The notes beneath the pieces were generated by a model. It did not search any database, had not been told where the DNA came from, and worked only from the letters and a program-made list of their open reading frames with translations. This document shows positions 1-6,987 of a stretch of 14,961 nucleotides of DNA, one piece after another. Each line of letters starts with the position of its first letter. Positions within the stretch are counted from its first letter, which is position 1. Origin of the DNA: Bacteroidetes bacterium CG2_30_32_10 (lineage in GTDB: Bacteria; Bacteroidota; Bacteroidia; Bacteroidales; CG2-30-32-10); NCBI GenBank assembly GCA_001872995.1, contig MNXO01000125.1, forward strand, positions 1 through 14,961, written 5' to 3'. A program made the translations under genes and the position numbers.

Positions 1-79
1 TTTTGTATGCTTTAGCCTATATTTAGGGATTATTGCATGTTTTTTTAACAAGAATACATTATTAACAAAAGGAATAGAC

Positions 80-1000
80 ATGAAAAAACTTATCTTATCA
101 GCTATTGTGATATTAATGTCATATATTAATGTTTTTTCACAACAAGATGCGATATATTCGCAATATATGTTTAATCAATTAGCTATCAATCCTGCTTATG
201 CCGGTATTAGAGAAGTGATTACAGGAACACTAATACACAAAAGTCAGTGGGTTAATATGCCTGGAGCCCCCTCAACACAAACTCTTTCTATGGATGCCCC
301 CATAACAAGAGAAAAAGTTGGTGTGGGATTGGTTTTAACAAACGATAGAGTTGGCATAATCAGAAATACAGGATTATATGCTTCTTATGCTTATAGAATT
401 GAGATTAGCAAAAAGAGTGTATTGTCTATGGGCTTGCAAGCTGGTTTTTCTCGCATTAAAGCCAATCTTACTGATGTTATTTACGCTCCTGATAATAACA
501 CTATAGACCCTGTTTTTGGAAAAGACATCAAACAATTTACTCCTAACTTTGGTTTTGGTTTATATTACACTTGGGATAAGCTATATGTGGGACTTTCTTC
601 TCCTCATTTACTTCGTAAATCGTTATTCAGCAAAAACGATTTATATGGATATAGGCAAAACCAACATATTTTCTTATCTTCTGGTTATTCTTTTGATGTT
701 AATAATGATATTCAAATTAATCCTTCTACTTTAATAAAATTTGTAAAAGGAGCTCCGTTGCAATTCGACATTAATGCAATGGTAGTGTATTTAGAAAAAT
801 ACTCCTCAGGTCTTTCTTTTAGAAGTGGAGATTGTTTGAGTCTTTTTCTAGAATTTCAAGCCAATAAAGACATTCATATTGGATATGCTTTTGATTATAG
901 TATTACTAAAATAAGAAAATACAATGCTGGTAGCCATGAGCTTATGTTTAGATACGATTTTAATAAAATAAAACCTATATCAATGCATAAGTACAAATAA
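80..1000 (+). CDS. PorP/SprF-family type IX secretion outer-membrane protein
   Basis: This is a 306-residue member of the PorP/SprF family. These are outer-membrane beta-barrel proteins that work with the T9SS, either in the core machinery (PorP) or as a partner for secreting a particular large cargo (SprF with SprB in Flavobacterium). Residues 1-21 form a signal peptide with a Lys-Lys start, a hydrophobic core and a likely cut near FSQ-Q. The family signature follows: YSQYMFNQLAINPAYAG at 26-42, then QW at 56-57 and GAPSTQ at 62-67. The rest alternates short amphipathic strands with Gly and aromatic residues, as in a barrel. The length is normal and the ATG is well placed directly before the signal peptide. 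The gene upstream is outside the window; family members usually end cargo or OmpA gene clusters, so its partner probably lies to the left. Whether it is the core PorP or a cargo-specific SprF cannot be decided here. Confidence 0.9.
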   Translation: MKKLILSAIVILMSYINVFSQQDAIYSQYMFNQLAINPAYAGIREVITGTLIHKSQWVNMPGAPSTQTLSMDAPITREKVGVGLVLTNDRVGIIRNTGLYASYAYRIEISKKSVLSMGLQAGFSRIKANLTDVIYAPDNNTIDPVFGKDIKQFTPNFGFGLYYTWDKLYVGLSSPHLLRKSLFSKNDLYGYRQNQHIFLSSGYSFDVNNDIQINPSTLIKFVKGAPLQFDINAMVVYLEKYSSGLSFRSGDCLSLFLEFQANKDIHIGYAFDYSITKIRKYNAGSHELMFRYDFNKIKPISMHKYK

Positions 1001-1154
1001 AAAATCAAAACCAATAGTTGGGGACACAGGCAATAGATATCGCATATTTTAGAGTAAACCCATTAAAATTGGCAAAAATAAATTATTTTGACAACATTCA
1101 CCTTAGTAGTACTAAAGCGTCATAAAATTGCAACCGATTGCCATATTTTGTGAT

Positions 1155-2375
1155 TTAAAAAGCGGCAAGCAATAAATCAATGTTTTGGTAAGGAAGATTA
1201 AAATAATTTCCAATAGTTTTATTGGTAAGAATGCCATTATACAGATACAAGCCATTACGAACGCCGGAATCATTTTTAAGAATTCCTTCTACACCTCCTT
1301 CTTCGGCAATTTTTAAAAGAATAGTTGCAAAAATATTGCTAAGTGCGTAAGAAGCAGTATGAGCAACACGAGAAGCGATATTTGGAACACAATAATGCAC
1401 TACTCCATATTTCATAAATATAGGTTCTGCATGATTAGTTATGTGAGAGGTTTCAAAACATCCTCCTTGGTCGATGCTAACATCAACAATGACAGCACCA
1501 AATTTCATTTGCTGCACCATATCTTCACTAACAATGCAAGGGGTTCTTCCTTCTGGTGAATGAATCGCCCCAATAACCACATCTGCAGTTCTTAAGGATT
1601 TAAGTAACACTTTTGGTTGAAAAATCGAAGTGTATATTCTTGCATTAAGGTTATTTTGTAAGCGTCTGAGTTTATATATAGAATCATCAAATACTTTAAC
1701 ACTAGCGCCAAGCCCCATAGCAGCACGAGTAGCGAACTCTCCAACTGTACCAGCACCTAAAATAATTACATCTGTAGGAGTTATTCCCGAAAAACCTCCT
1801 AACATTTTGCCTTTGCCGTATTCTGGATGACACAAATATTCGGATGCTATTAAAATAGAGGTATTTCCCGCAATTTCGCTCATCGAACGCACGACAGAAT
1901 ATATATTTGTTTTGTCTTTAATGTATTCAAATGCAATAGCAGTGGTTTTTTTTGAAGAAAGTTTTTTAAAAAAATCCGCATTTTGTGCCGTAAATTGCAA
2001 AGAAGAAATAATTGTTTGCTTAGATTTAAGCATTTCAATTTCTTCATAAGATGGTGGAGCAACTTTGAGAACAATATCGGCTTTATAAACTTCTTCGGGG
2101 GAGTGCACAATATTAGCACCTGCTTCATTATATTCTAAATCGTAAAAATGGGCATCTTTACCTGCATCGGCTTCCATAATGACCTTGTGACCATTTTGAA
2201 TTAACAAAGCAACTCCATCGGGCACAAGTGCAATTCTTTTTTCTTGAAAAGAGGTTTCCTTAGGAACACCTATTGAAATATTGGTTTTTTGTTTTTTAAT
2301 TTCAAGCATTTCCTCTTGAGGAAATAATTTGGTACTGGTACCAAAAGAAATGTATTTTTCTGTATCGGCTATCAT
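1155..2375 (-). CDS. ald: Alanine dehydrogenase-like NAD-dependent enzyme (AlaDH/PntA family)
   Basis: This 406-residue protein belongs to the alanine dehydrogenase/transhydrogenase alpha family, whose classic members interconvert L-alanine and pyruvate plus ammonia with NAD. GVPKETSFQEKR at 36-47 supplies the substrate-binding Arg (R47), and KVAPPS at 104-109 the conserved Lys (K104). A Rossmann loop ILGAGTVGEF lies near 205, and VSIDQGGCFETS carries the nucleotide-site Asp. The N terminus is about 30 residues longer than in mycobacterial Ald; an internal Met at 23 is a possible shorter start, but the extension looks usual for Bacteroidota homologues. One oddity: the His expected in the segment after the conserved Lys (H96 in Mycobacterium, proposed to act in catalysis) appears to be Gln (Q127, in SSLQFTAQ). 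The enzyme may therefore differ in rate or substrate. It is the last gene of the porX-tsaE-ald operon, 28 bp after tsaE. Confidence 0.85.
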   Translation of the reverse strand: MIADTEKYISFGTSTKLFPQEEMLEIKKQKTNISIGVPKETSFQEKRIALVPDGVALLIQNGHKVIMEADAGKDAHFYDLEYNEAGANIVHSPEEVYKADIVLKVAPPSYEEIEMLKSKQTIISSLQFTAQNADFFKKLSSKKTTAIAFEYIKDKTNIYSVVRSMSEIAGNTSILIASEYLCHPEYGKGKMLGGFSGITPTDVIILGAGTVGEFATRAAMGLGASVKVFDDSIYKLRRLQNNLNARIYTSIFQPKVLLKSLRTADVVIGAIHSPEGRTPCIVSEDMVQQMKFGAVIVDVSIDQGGCFETSHITNHAEPIFMKYGVVHYCVPNIASRVAHTASYALSNIFATILLKIAEEGGVEGILKNDSGVRNGLYLYNGILTNKTIGNYFNLPYQNIDLLLAAF

Positions 2376-2403
2376 TTTTTTGGGTAGTTGAATTTAATCC
2401 TAA

Positions 2404-2820
2404 TCAAAAAATTATACTCCTAATTCCATTATTTTCTTTAATAGTCAAAGATACAAAATCTTTTGGTAATAATGGAGCAATTTTTTCGGGCCATTCAATA
2501 AAGCAATAATTCCTACTGTAAAAGTAATCTTCATATCCCATATCATATACTTCCGCTATTGTTTTAATGCGATAAAAATCGAAGTGGTATATTTTGCCAT
2601 ATTGATTAGCTTTATATTCATTAACAATTGCAAAAGTGGGGCTATTCACAATATCTTTCACTCCCATATATTTACAAATTGCTTTAATAAAAGTGGTTTT
2701 ACCCACACCCATCAATCCATAGAAAGCAAATATTCTGTTTGTTGCATTAAAGGTATTAAATACTTTCTGAGCTGCAAAATCGATATCCAAAATGGTTTTA
2801 CATTCAATAATATCAGTCAT
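2404..2820 (-). CDS. tsaE: tRNA threonylcarbamoyladenosine biosynthesis ATPase TsaE
   Basis: TsaE is the small ATPase that works with TsaB and TsaD to put N6-threonylcarbamoyl on A37 of ANN-decoding tRNAs in the cytoplasm. The 138-residue length is normal. The Walker A loop GLMGVGKT occupies 35-42. The family motif SPTF is at 60-63, HFDFYR at 79-84 (D81 is the expected metal-binding acid) and IEWPE at 108-112, with the E-W pair typical of TsaE. The gene lies 22 bp downstream of porX and 28 bp upstream of the alanine dehydrogenase-like gene on the same strand, so it is probably co-transcribed with them. tsaB and tsaD are not in the window. The identification rests on all four motifs occurring in the right order and spacing. 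Confidence 0.95.
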   Translation of the reverse strand: MTDIIECKTILDIDFAAQKVFNTFNATNRIFAFYGLMGVGKTTFIKAICKYMGVKDIVNSPTFAIVNEYKANQYGKIYHFDFYRIKTIAEVYDMGYEDYFYSRNYCFIEWPEKIAPLLPKDFVSLTIKENNGIRSIIF

Positions 2821-2842
2821 ATCAGTATATTTAAAATTGAAT

Positions 2843-4396
2843 TTATTTGGGAGACAAGGTTATAAATGGAATCAGCATTTCTTCCATAGAAACGCCACCA
2901 TGCTGAAAAGTGTTTTTGTAAAAATTGGCATAATAACTATAGTCGTTTGGATAAACAAAAAAATTATTTTCTTTTGCAAAAACATAAACCGAACTCATAT
3001 CGAGTTTAGGTAAGAATACTTCGCCTGGTTTAAGAACCTCAAATACATCTTTTTGCGAATATTGAAGGCATTTGCCTGTTTTATAACGCAAATTGGTGTT
3101 TGTATTTTTATCTCCTACAATTTTCGTAGCATTGTTTACTTTAATAGAGCCGTGATCTGTAGTAACAATAAGACGTACTTTTTTGGAAGATAAATATTTA
3201 ATGATATCGAAAAGAGTAGAATGCTCAAACCAAGACAATGTCAAAGAACGGTAAGCAGATTCGTCTTCTGCCAGTTCCCTTATAACAGCCATATCGGTAC
3301 GTGAATGAGAGAGCATATCCACAAAATTATAAACAATCACATTTAATTTATTATTCATAATATTGGGCATATTTTCGAGTAACTTTTTGCCAGTTGAAAG
3401 TTTGAGAACCTTGTGATACGAATGTTTAATATTGATACCCCATCGTTTTAAATGTTCATTTATCAACTCAGCTTCATGTTGATTTTTAGTACCCTCTTCG
3501 TCTTCGTCTAACCAAAGCATAGGATATTTTTTTTCTATCTCGGTTGGCATAAGACCTGCAAAAAATGAATTTCTTGCATATTGTGTTGCCGTAGGTAAAA
3601 TACTAAAATAAATATCATCTGATTCTACCCTGTAATATTCCTCAAAAACTGGTTGCAAAGTCTTCCACTGGTCGTATCGCAAATTGTCAATAACAAATAA
3701 AAACACAGGAATATCATCCTCTAAAAGCGGTAATATGTTTTGTTGAAAAGCAGTGTTAGACATTACAGGTGTTGAAGGGGCTTTTCCTCTAAACCAATCA
3801 ACATAATTTACACTAATAAATTTAGAAAACATTTTGTTGGCTTCATTTTTCTGAGAAACTAACAAGCTTTGTACACTCGAATCATTAGACTTATCGAGCT
3901 CAATTTCCCAATAAACTAATTTTTTGTAGATATTTATCCAATCTTTGTGAGTTAGCCTATTATTTAAAGATAAACTAATGCTTCTAAATTCTTGTTGATA
4001 TACAGATAAGGTTTTTTCGCTGATTAATTTTTTTGTTTCTAAATTTTTCTTTATAGATAGGAGTATTTGATTTGGATTAACTGGTTTTATAAGATAATCT
4101 GATATGCTTGAACCAATAGCATCCTCCATTATTGACTCTTCTTCATTTTTAGTTATCATTACCACGGGTAAATTGGGATATAAATTTTTAACCACAGAAA
4201 GCACTTCCAAACCTGACATACCAGGCATATTTTCATCTAGAAACACGATATCATAATGATTTACATTAATTTTATCCAAAGCTTCATTCCCATTATTTGT
4301 AGTGTCCACGATGTATCCTTTTTCTTGTAAAAAAAGAATATGTGGTTTCAACAAATCCATTTCATCATCAGCCCATAAAATTGTTATTTTTTCCAT
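2843..4396 (-). CDS. porX: PorX: T9SS response regulator with PglZ/alkaline-phosphatase-fold output domain
   Basis: PorX controls T9SS gene expression and secretion together with the sensor kinase PorY; PorY is not in this window. Length (517) matches known PorX proteins. Residues 1-120 are a CheY-like receiver: acidic pair D10-D11, phosphoacceptor D54 in LDENMPG, switch T82, and K104-P105. A helical linker runs to about 205. The PglZ domain begins around 207. Its metal/catalytic residues, by comparison with alkaline-phosphatase-superfamily enzymes, are D237 in FVIDNLRYD, nucleophile Thr T271 in LPTATQYAR, the D and H of NFVDMLSHSR, the D-H of VTTDHGSIK and the H of FQHGGVSMEEM. All are present, so the phosphodiesterase site looks intact. 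PorX of Porphyromonas is reported to cleave oligonucleotide messengers with this domain. There is no DNA-binding domain. It is the first gene of an operon with tsaE and ald, divergent from the HD-domain gene across 62 bp. Confidence 0.95.
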   Translation of the reverse strand: MEKITILWADDEMDLLKPHILFLQEKGYIVDTTNNGNEALDKINVNHYDIVFLDENMPGMSGLEVLSVVKNLYPNLPVVMITKNEEESIMEDAIGSSISDYLIKPVNPNQILLSIKKNLETKKLISEKTLSVYQQEFRSISLSLNNRLTHKDWINIYKKLVYWEIELDKSNDSSVQSLLVSQKNEANKMFSKFISVNYVDWFRGKAPSTPVMSNTAFQQNILPLLEDDIPVFLFVIDNLRYDQWKTLQPVFEEYYRVESDDIYFSILPTATQYARNSFFAGLMPTEIEKKYPMLWLDEDEEGTKNQHEAELINEHLKRWGINIKHSYHKVLKLSTGKKLLENMPNIMNNKLNVIVYNFVDMLSHSRTDMAVIRELAEDESAYRSLTLSWFEHSTLFDIIKYLSSKKVRLIVTTDHGSIKVNNATKIVGDKNTNTNLRYKTGKCLQYSQKDVFEVLKPGEVFLPKLDMSSVYVFAKENNFFVYPNDYSYYANFYKNTFQHGGVSMEEMLIPFITLSPK

Positions 4397-4458
4397 AGAA
4401 ATATCATAAATTTATTGTAAAATTGAATTTCAAAAATTAAAATACAAATTTAACAATT
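4397..4458. promoter_or_regulatory. Divergent intergenic region between porX and the HD-domain gene
   Basis: These 62 bp separate two diverging operons and, by position, must hold most of the promoter sequence for at least one of them. The stretch is almost pure A+T. On the minus strand there is a TAAATTTG (4452 to 4445), a match to the Bacteroidota minus-7 consensus TAnnTTTG about 50 bp before the porX start. I could not find a TTTG or TTG minus-33 element at the expected distance, so the exact promoter is not called. No clear operator repeat is visible. Confidence 0.4.
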
Positions 4459-5712
4459 GTGAAACATATTTTATCTAATAAACGCAAAATATTTAACGAC
4501 CCTGTTTATGGGTTTATAACTATTCCAAATGAATTAATTTTTGATTTAATTGAAAATCCATACTTTCAAAGGTTAAGAAGAATAAAACAACTAGGTTTAA
4601 CACATTTAGTATATACAGGGGCAATACACACTCGTTTTCAGCATGCTATGGGAGCTATGCACCTAATGATGCAAGCTGTCGAAACACTTAATGCTAAGAA
4701 TTATCAAATAACTGAAGAAGAAGAAAATGCCCTTTATATTGCAATATTACTTCACGACATTGGGCATGGTCCATTTTCTCATGCTTTAGAAAACTCAATT
4801 GTACATCATATTACCCATGAGGATTTATCTGAAATCTTTATGAATAAACTAAATGAAACTTTTAATGGAAAACTTTCCATTGCTATTGACATATTTAATA
4901 ATACTTATTCTAAAAAATTCTTACATCAATTGGTATCAAGCCAATTAGATATGGATAGACTAGACTATCTTATGCGAGATAGCTATTTTACTGGCGTTTC
5001 GGAAGGAGTTATTGGTTACGATAGAATTATTAAAATGCTTTCTGTCGTTAATGATGAACTTGTTATTGAATCTAAAGGCATTTATTCTATCGAAAAGTTT
5101 ATTATTTCACGTAGATTAATGTACTGGCAAGTTTACCTTCATAAAACTGTTATTGCTGCAGAAATATTATTAGTTAAAATATTGAAAAAGGCAAAAGAAT
5201 TAGCTCAAACTGGAGATATTTTATTCGCAACTCCTGCATTAAAAGTATTTTTGTATAATAAATTTTCAAAAAAGGACTTCTATGATGATATAAATACGCT
5301 AAATGCTTTTGCGGAGCTTGATGATAACGATATTTTTGCTTCTATAAAAGCATGGACTTACCACGAAGACATAATTTTGAGCAAGCTTTGCAAAAATTTA
5401 GTTAATCGGAATTTATTTAAAATTGAATTACAAAACCAGCCTTTCCCAATAGAAAAAATAAACAATTTGAAAAAAATAATTCAAAAGAATATGGCGATTA
5501 ATATAAATGACATAGATTATTTTTTCTTTGAAGGTACAATAACCAATAGTGCTTATGATTTTGGAAAAGACCATATTAATATTCTGTTTAGTAACGGCGA
5601 ACTCATTGATATATCGGAAGCATCAGACCAGCTAAACACAGCAGTTCTGTGCAAATCAGTTACCAAACATTATATATGTTACCCCAAAAACATAGAGAAT
5701 CTAACCTCTTAA
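4459..5712 (+). CDS. HD-domain phosphohydrolase (dGTPase/SAMHD1-like)
   Basis: This 417-residue cytoplasmic metal-dependent phosphohydrolase belongs to the HD superfamily. The H...HD...D metal ligands are all present: H62 in RFQHAMGAMH, H99-D100 in LLHDIGHGPFSH and D164 in SQLDMDRLDYLMRDS. The N-terminal segment, with FNDPVYGFI at 12-20 and YFQRLRRIKQLGLT at 35-48, is typical of the branch related to dNTP triphosphohydrolases and SAMHD1. The substrate is not known; a nucleotide or nucleotide-derived phosphate is likely from the family. The start is a GTG. An in-frame TAA sits at 4438-4440 and the only start codon between it and the conserved N terminus is GTG 4459, so this start is well forced. 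The gene heads the strand with lpxD 65 bp further on and is divergent from porX. The neighbourhood HD-lpxD-lpxC/fabZ-lpxA is common in Bacteroidota. Confidence 0.9.
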   Translation: MKHILSNKRKIFNDPVYGFITIPNELIFDLIENPYFQRLRRIKQLGLTHLVYTGAIHTRFQHAMGAMHLMMQAVETLNAKNYQITEEEENALYIAILLHDIGHGPFSHALENSIVHHITHEDLSEIFMNKLNETFNGKLSIAIDIFNNTYSKKFLHQLVSSQLDMDRLDYLMRDSYFTGVSEGVIGYDRIIKMLSVVNDELVIESKGIYSIEKFIISRRLMYWQVYLHKTVIAAEILLVKILKKAKELAQTGDILFATPALKVFLYNKFSKKDFYDDINTLNAFAELDDNDIFASIKAWTYHEDIILSKLCKNLVNRNLFKIELQNQPFPIEKINNLKKIIQKNMAININDIDYFFFEGTITNSAYDFGKDHINILFSNGELIDISEASDQLNTAVLCKSVTKHYICYPKNIENLTS

Positions 5713-5777
5713 ATTCATTTTATTTATTTAATAATTAATATTACCTTGCAACACTTTTTTTGAAAATATTAGCTACA

Positions 5778-6830
5778 ATGTTAATTAAATATACCGCACA
5801 ACAAATTGCCGAACTTCTCAATGGTAAAGTTGAAGGAAATAAAGAAGAAACAATTGAAAGACTCTCTAAAATTGAAGAAGGTATTAAGGGTTCTTTAACA
5901 TTTCTTGCAAATCCCATCTATACCCATTGTATATATAGCACTCGTGCATCTGTTATTATTGTAAATAAAGATTTTATTGCGGAACAACCAATTACAAGCA
6001 CTTTAATTCGAGTTGAAAATGCCTATCAAGCATTCGCAAAGCTTTTAGAAACCTACAATCAAATTAAACTAAATAAAGTTGGCATTTCAAATTTGGCTTT
6101 TATTAACAAAACAGCAACTATAGGCGAAAATGTTTACATTGGCGAATTTGTTTTTGTTGGAGAAAATGTAAAAATTGAAAAAAATTCAAAAATATATCCC
6201 AATACATACATAGGCGATAATACTTCTATAGGCGAAAACACTACGCTGTTTGCTGGTGTTAAAGTTTATTCAGATAATATCATTGGTAGTAATTGCAACT
6301 TACACGCTGGAGTGGTTATTGGTGGCGATGGTTTTGGTTTTGCTCCTCAAAGCGAAAGCAATTATATGAAAATTGCCCAAACTGGAAATGTAATCATTGA
6401 AGATGAAGTTGAAATTGGAGCAAATACTACCATAGATAGAGCTACTCTTGGCTCAACCATTTTGCACAAAGGAGTTAAACTCGACAACCTTATACAAATT
6501 GGTCATGGTGTTGAAATAGGCGAAAATACCATTGTTGTTGCTCAAACTGGCATTGCTGGTTCTGCAAAAATTGGAAAAAATTGTGTTATTGCAGGTCAAG
6601 TAGGAATTGTTGGTCATATTACTATTGCAGATAATGTTAAAATAGCAGCCCAATCTGGTGTTGGCTCTAGTATTAAAAATGAAGACCAAACGGTTCAAGG
6701 CTCTCCCGCTTTTGAAATTAGAGCATATAAAAAATCGTATATCCATTTTAAAAATTTTAATAAAATTAAAAACAAAATTGACGAATTAGAAAAAATAATC
6801 AACGAATTGCAGCAAAAACAAATCATTTGA
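5778..6830 (+). CDS. lpxD: LpxD: UDP-3-O-(3-hydroxyacyl)glucosamine N-acyltransferase
   Basis: LpxD performs the third step of lipid A synthesis, moving a 3-hydroxyacyl chain from acyl carrier protein to the 2-amino group of UDP-3-O-acyl-glucosamine. With the ATG start chosen here it has 350 residues, normal for Bacteroidota. Residues 1 to about 100 are the N-terminal uridine-binding domain (YTAQQIAELLNGKVEG, later FLANPIYTHCIY). From about 105 to 310 there are many hexapeptide repeats of the I-G-E-N type that form the left-handed beta-helix. The catalytic His is H243 in LIQIGHGVEIG. A helical, Lys/Glu/Gln-rich tail closes the protein. An in-frame TTG at 5760 would add six residues, but family members begin just before the TAQQIA segment, so ATG 5778 is preferred. 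It follows the HD gene by 65 bp and precedes lpxC-fabZ by 157 bp. Confidence 0.95.
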   Translation: MLIKYTAQQIAELLNGKVEGNKEETIERLSKIEEGIKGSLTFLANPIYTHCIYSTRASVIIVNKDFIAEQPITSTLIRVENAYQAFAKLLETYNQIKLNKVGISNLAFINKTATIGENVYIGEFVFVGENVKIEKNSKIYPNTYIGDNTSIGENTTLFAGVKVYSDNIIGSNCNLHAGVVIGGDGFGFAPQSESNYMKIAQTGNVIIEDEVEIGANTTIDRATLGSTILHKGVKLDNLIQIGHGVEIGENTIVVAQTGIAGSAKIGKNCVIAGQVGIVGHITIADNVKIAAQSGVGSSIKNEDQTVQGSPAFEIRAYKKSYIHFKNFNKIKNKIDELEKIINELQQKQII

Positions 6831-6910
6831 TTATTTTATTTTCTGCAAACCAATGAAATTGAATGAATTTTTAAATATAAAATACCAATAGGCAAAATAT
6901 TTTATCAAAT

Positions 6911-6964
6911 ATGATTATTTTTAAGGCATACTTGCCTTCCAAAAAGGCAGTAGATGACAATTAA
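6911..6964 (+). CDS. Possible 17-codon leader ORF before lpxC-fabZ
   Basis: An ATG at 6911 opens a 17-residue reading frame (MIIFKAYLPSKKAVDDN) closed by TAA at 6962-6964, only 23 bp before the lpxC-fabZ ATG. It spans both arms of the alternating hairpins described separately, the geometry expected of a leader peptide whose translation would choose between RNA folds. There is no clear ribosome-binding sequence, and an ORF of this length can easily arise by chance in 157 bp. It is listed as a candidate only. Confidence 0.15.
   Translation: MIIFKAYLPSKKAVDDN
6923..6949 (+). promoter_or_regulatory. Leader with two mutually exclusive hairpins upstream of lpxC-fabZ
   Basis: Three six-base arms occur in a row: AAGGCA at 6923-6928, TGCCTT at 6933-6938 and AAGGCA at 6944-6949. 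The middle arm can pair perfectly with either the first (loop TACT) or the third (loop CCAAA), so the two stems exclude each other. The segment ends 38 bp before the lpxC-fabZ start, within the 157-bp gap after lpxD. No run of T follows either hairpin on this strand, so neither looks like an intrinsic terminator; control of translation or RNA stability is more plausible than attenuation. The pairing is seen directly. A regulatory role is inferred. Confidence 0.3.
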
Positions 6965-6987
6965 ATAAAAATAAAGAAAATAAACAG

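Noticed and set aside
516..734. 72-codon hydrophobic ORF inside the first porP/sprF-like gene
   Set aside because: It is a second frame of a clear gene on the same strand. Its hydrophobicity comes from frameshifted AT-rich codons, and it has no separate start context.
1064..1098. AT-rich imperfect inverted repeats in the 154-bp gap at 1001-1154, considered as a terminator
   Set aside because: The stems are all A-T or bulged with no loop, and no stable GC-containing stem is followed by a T run.
1103..1115. Palindrome TTAGTAGTACTAA in the gap between the first porP/sprF-like gene and ald
   Set aside because: The arms are six bases with a one-base centre, so it cannot form a useful hairpin, and it stands between convergent genes where an operator is unlikely. 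No other copy was noticed.
4418..4452. TAAATTTG (minus strand) and TAAAATTG (plus strand) as minus-7 promoter elements
   Set aside because: No TTTG or TTG lies at the 17-23 base spacing needed for a Bacteroidota minus-33 element. In such AT-rich DNA these octamers are expected by chance.
5760..5777. TTG start that would add six residues to LpxD
   Set aside because: Family members start directly before the TAQQIA segment, which the ATG at 5778 provides. No conserved sequence precedes it.
6853..6891. 12-codon ORF in the lpxD-lpxC gap (ATG at 6853)
   Set aside because: It is too short, does not overlap the hairpins and ends well before lpxC. Chance is the simplest explanation.
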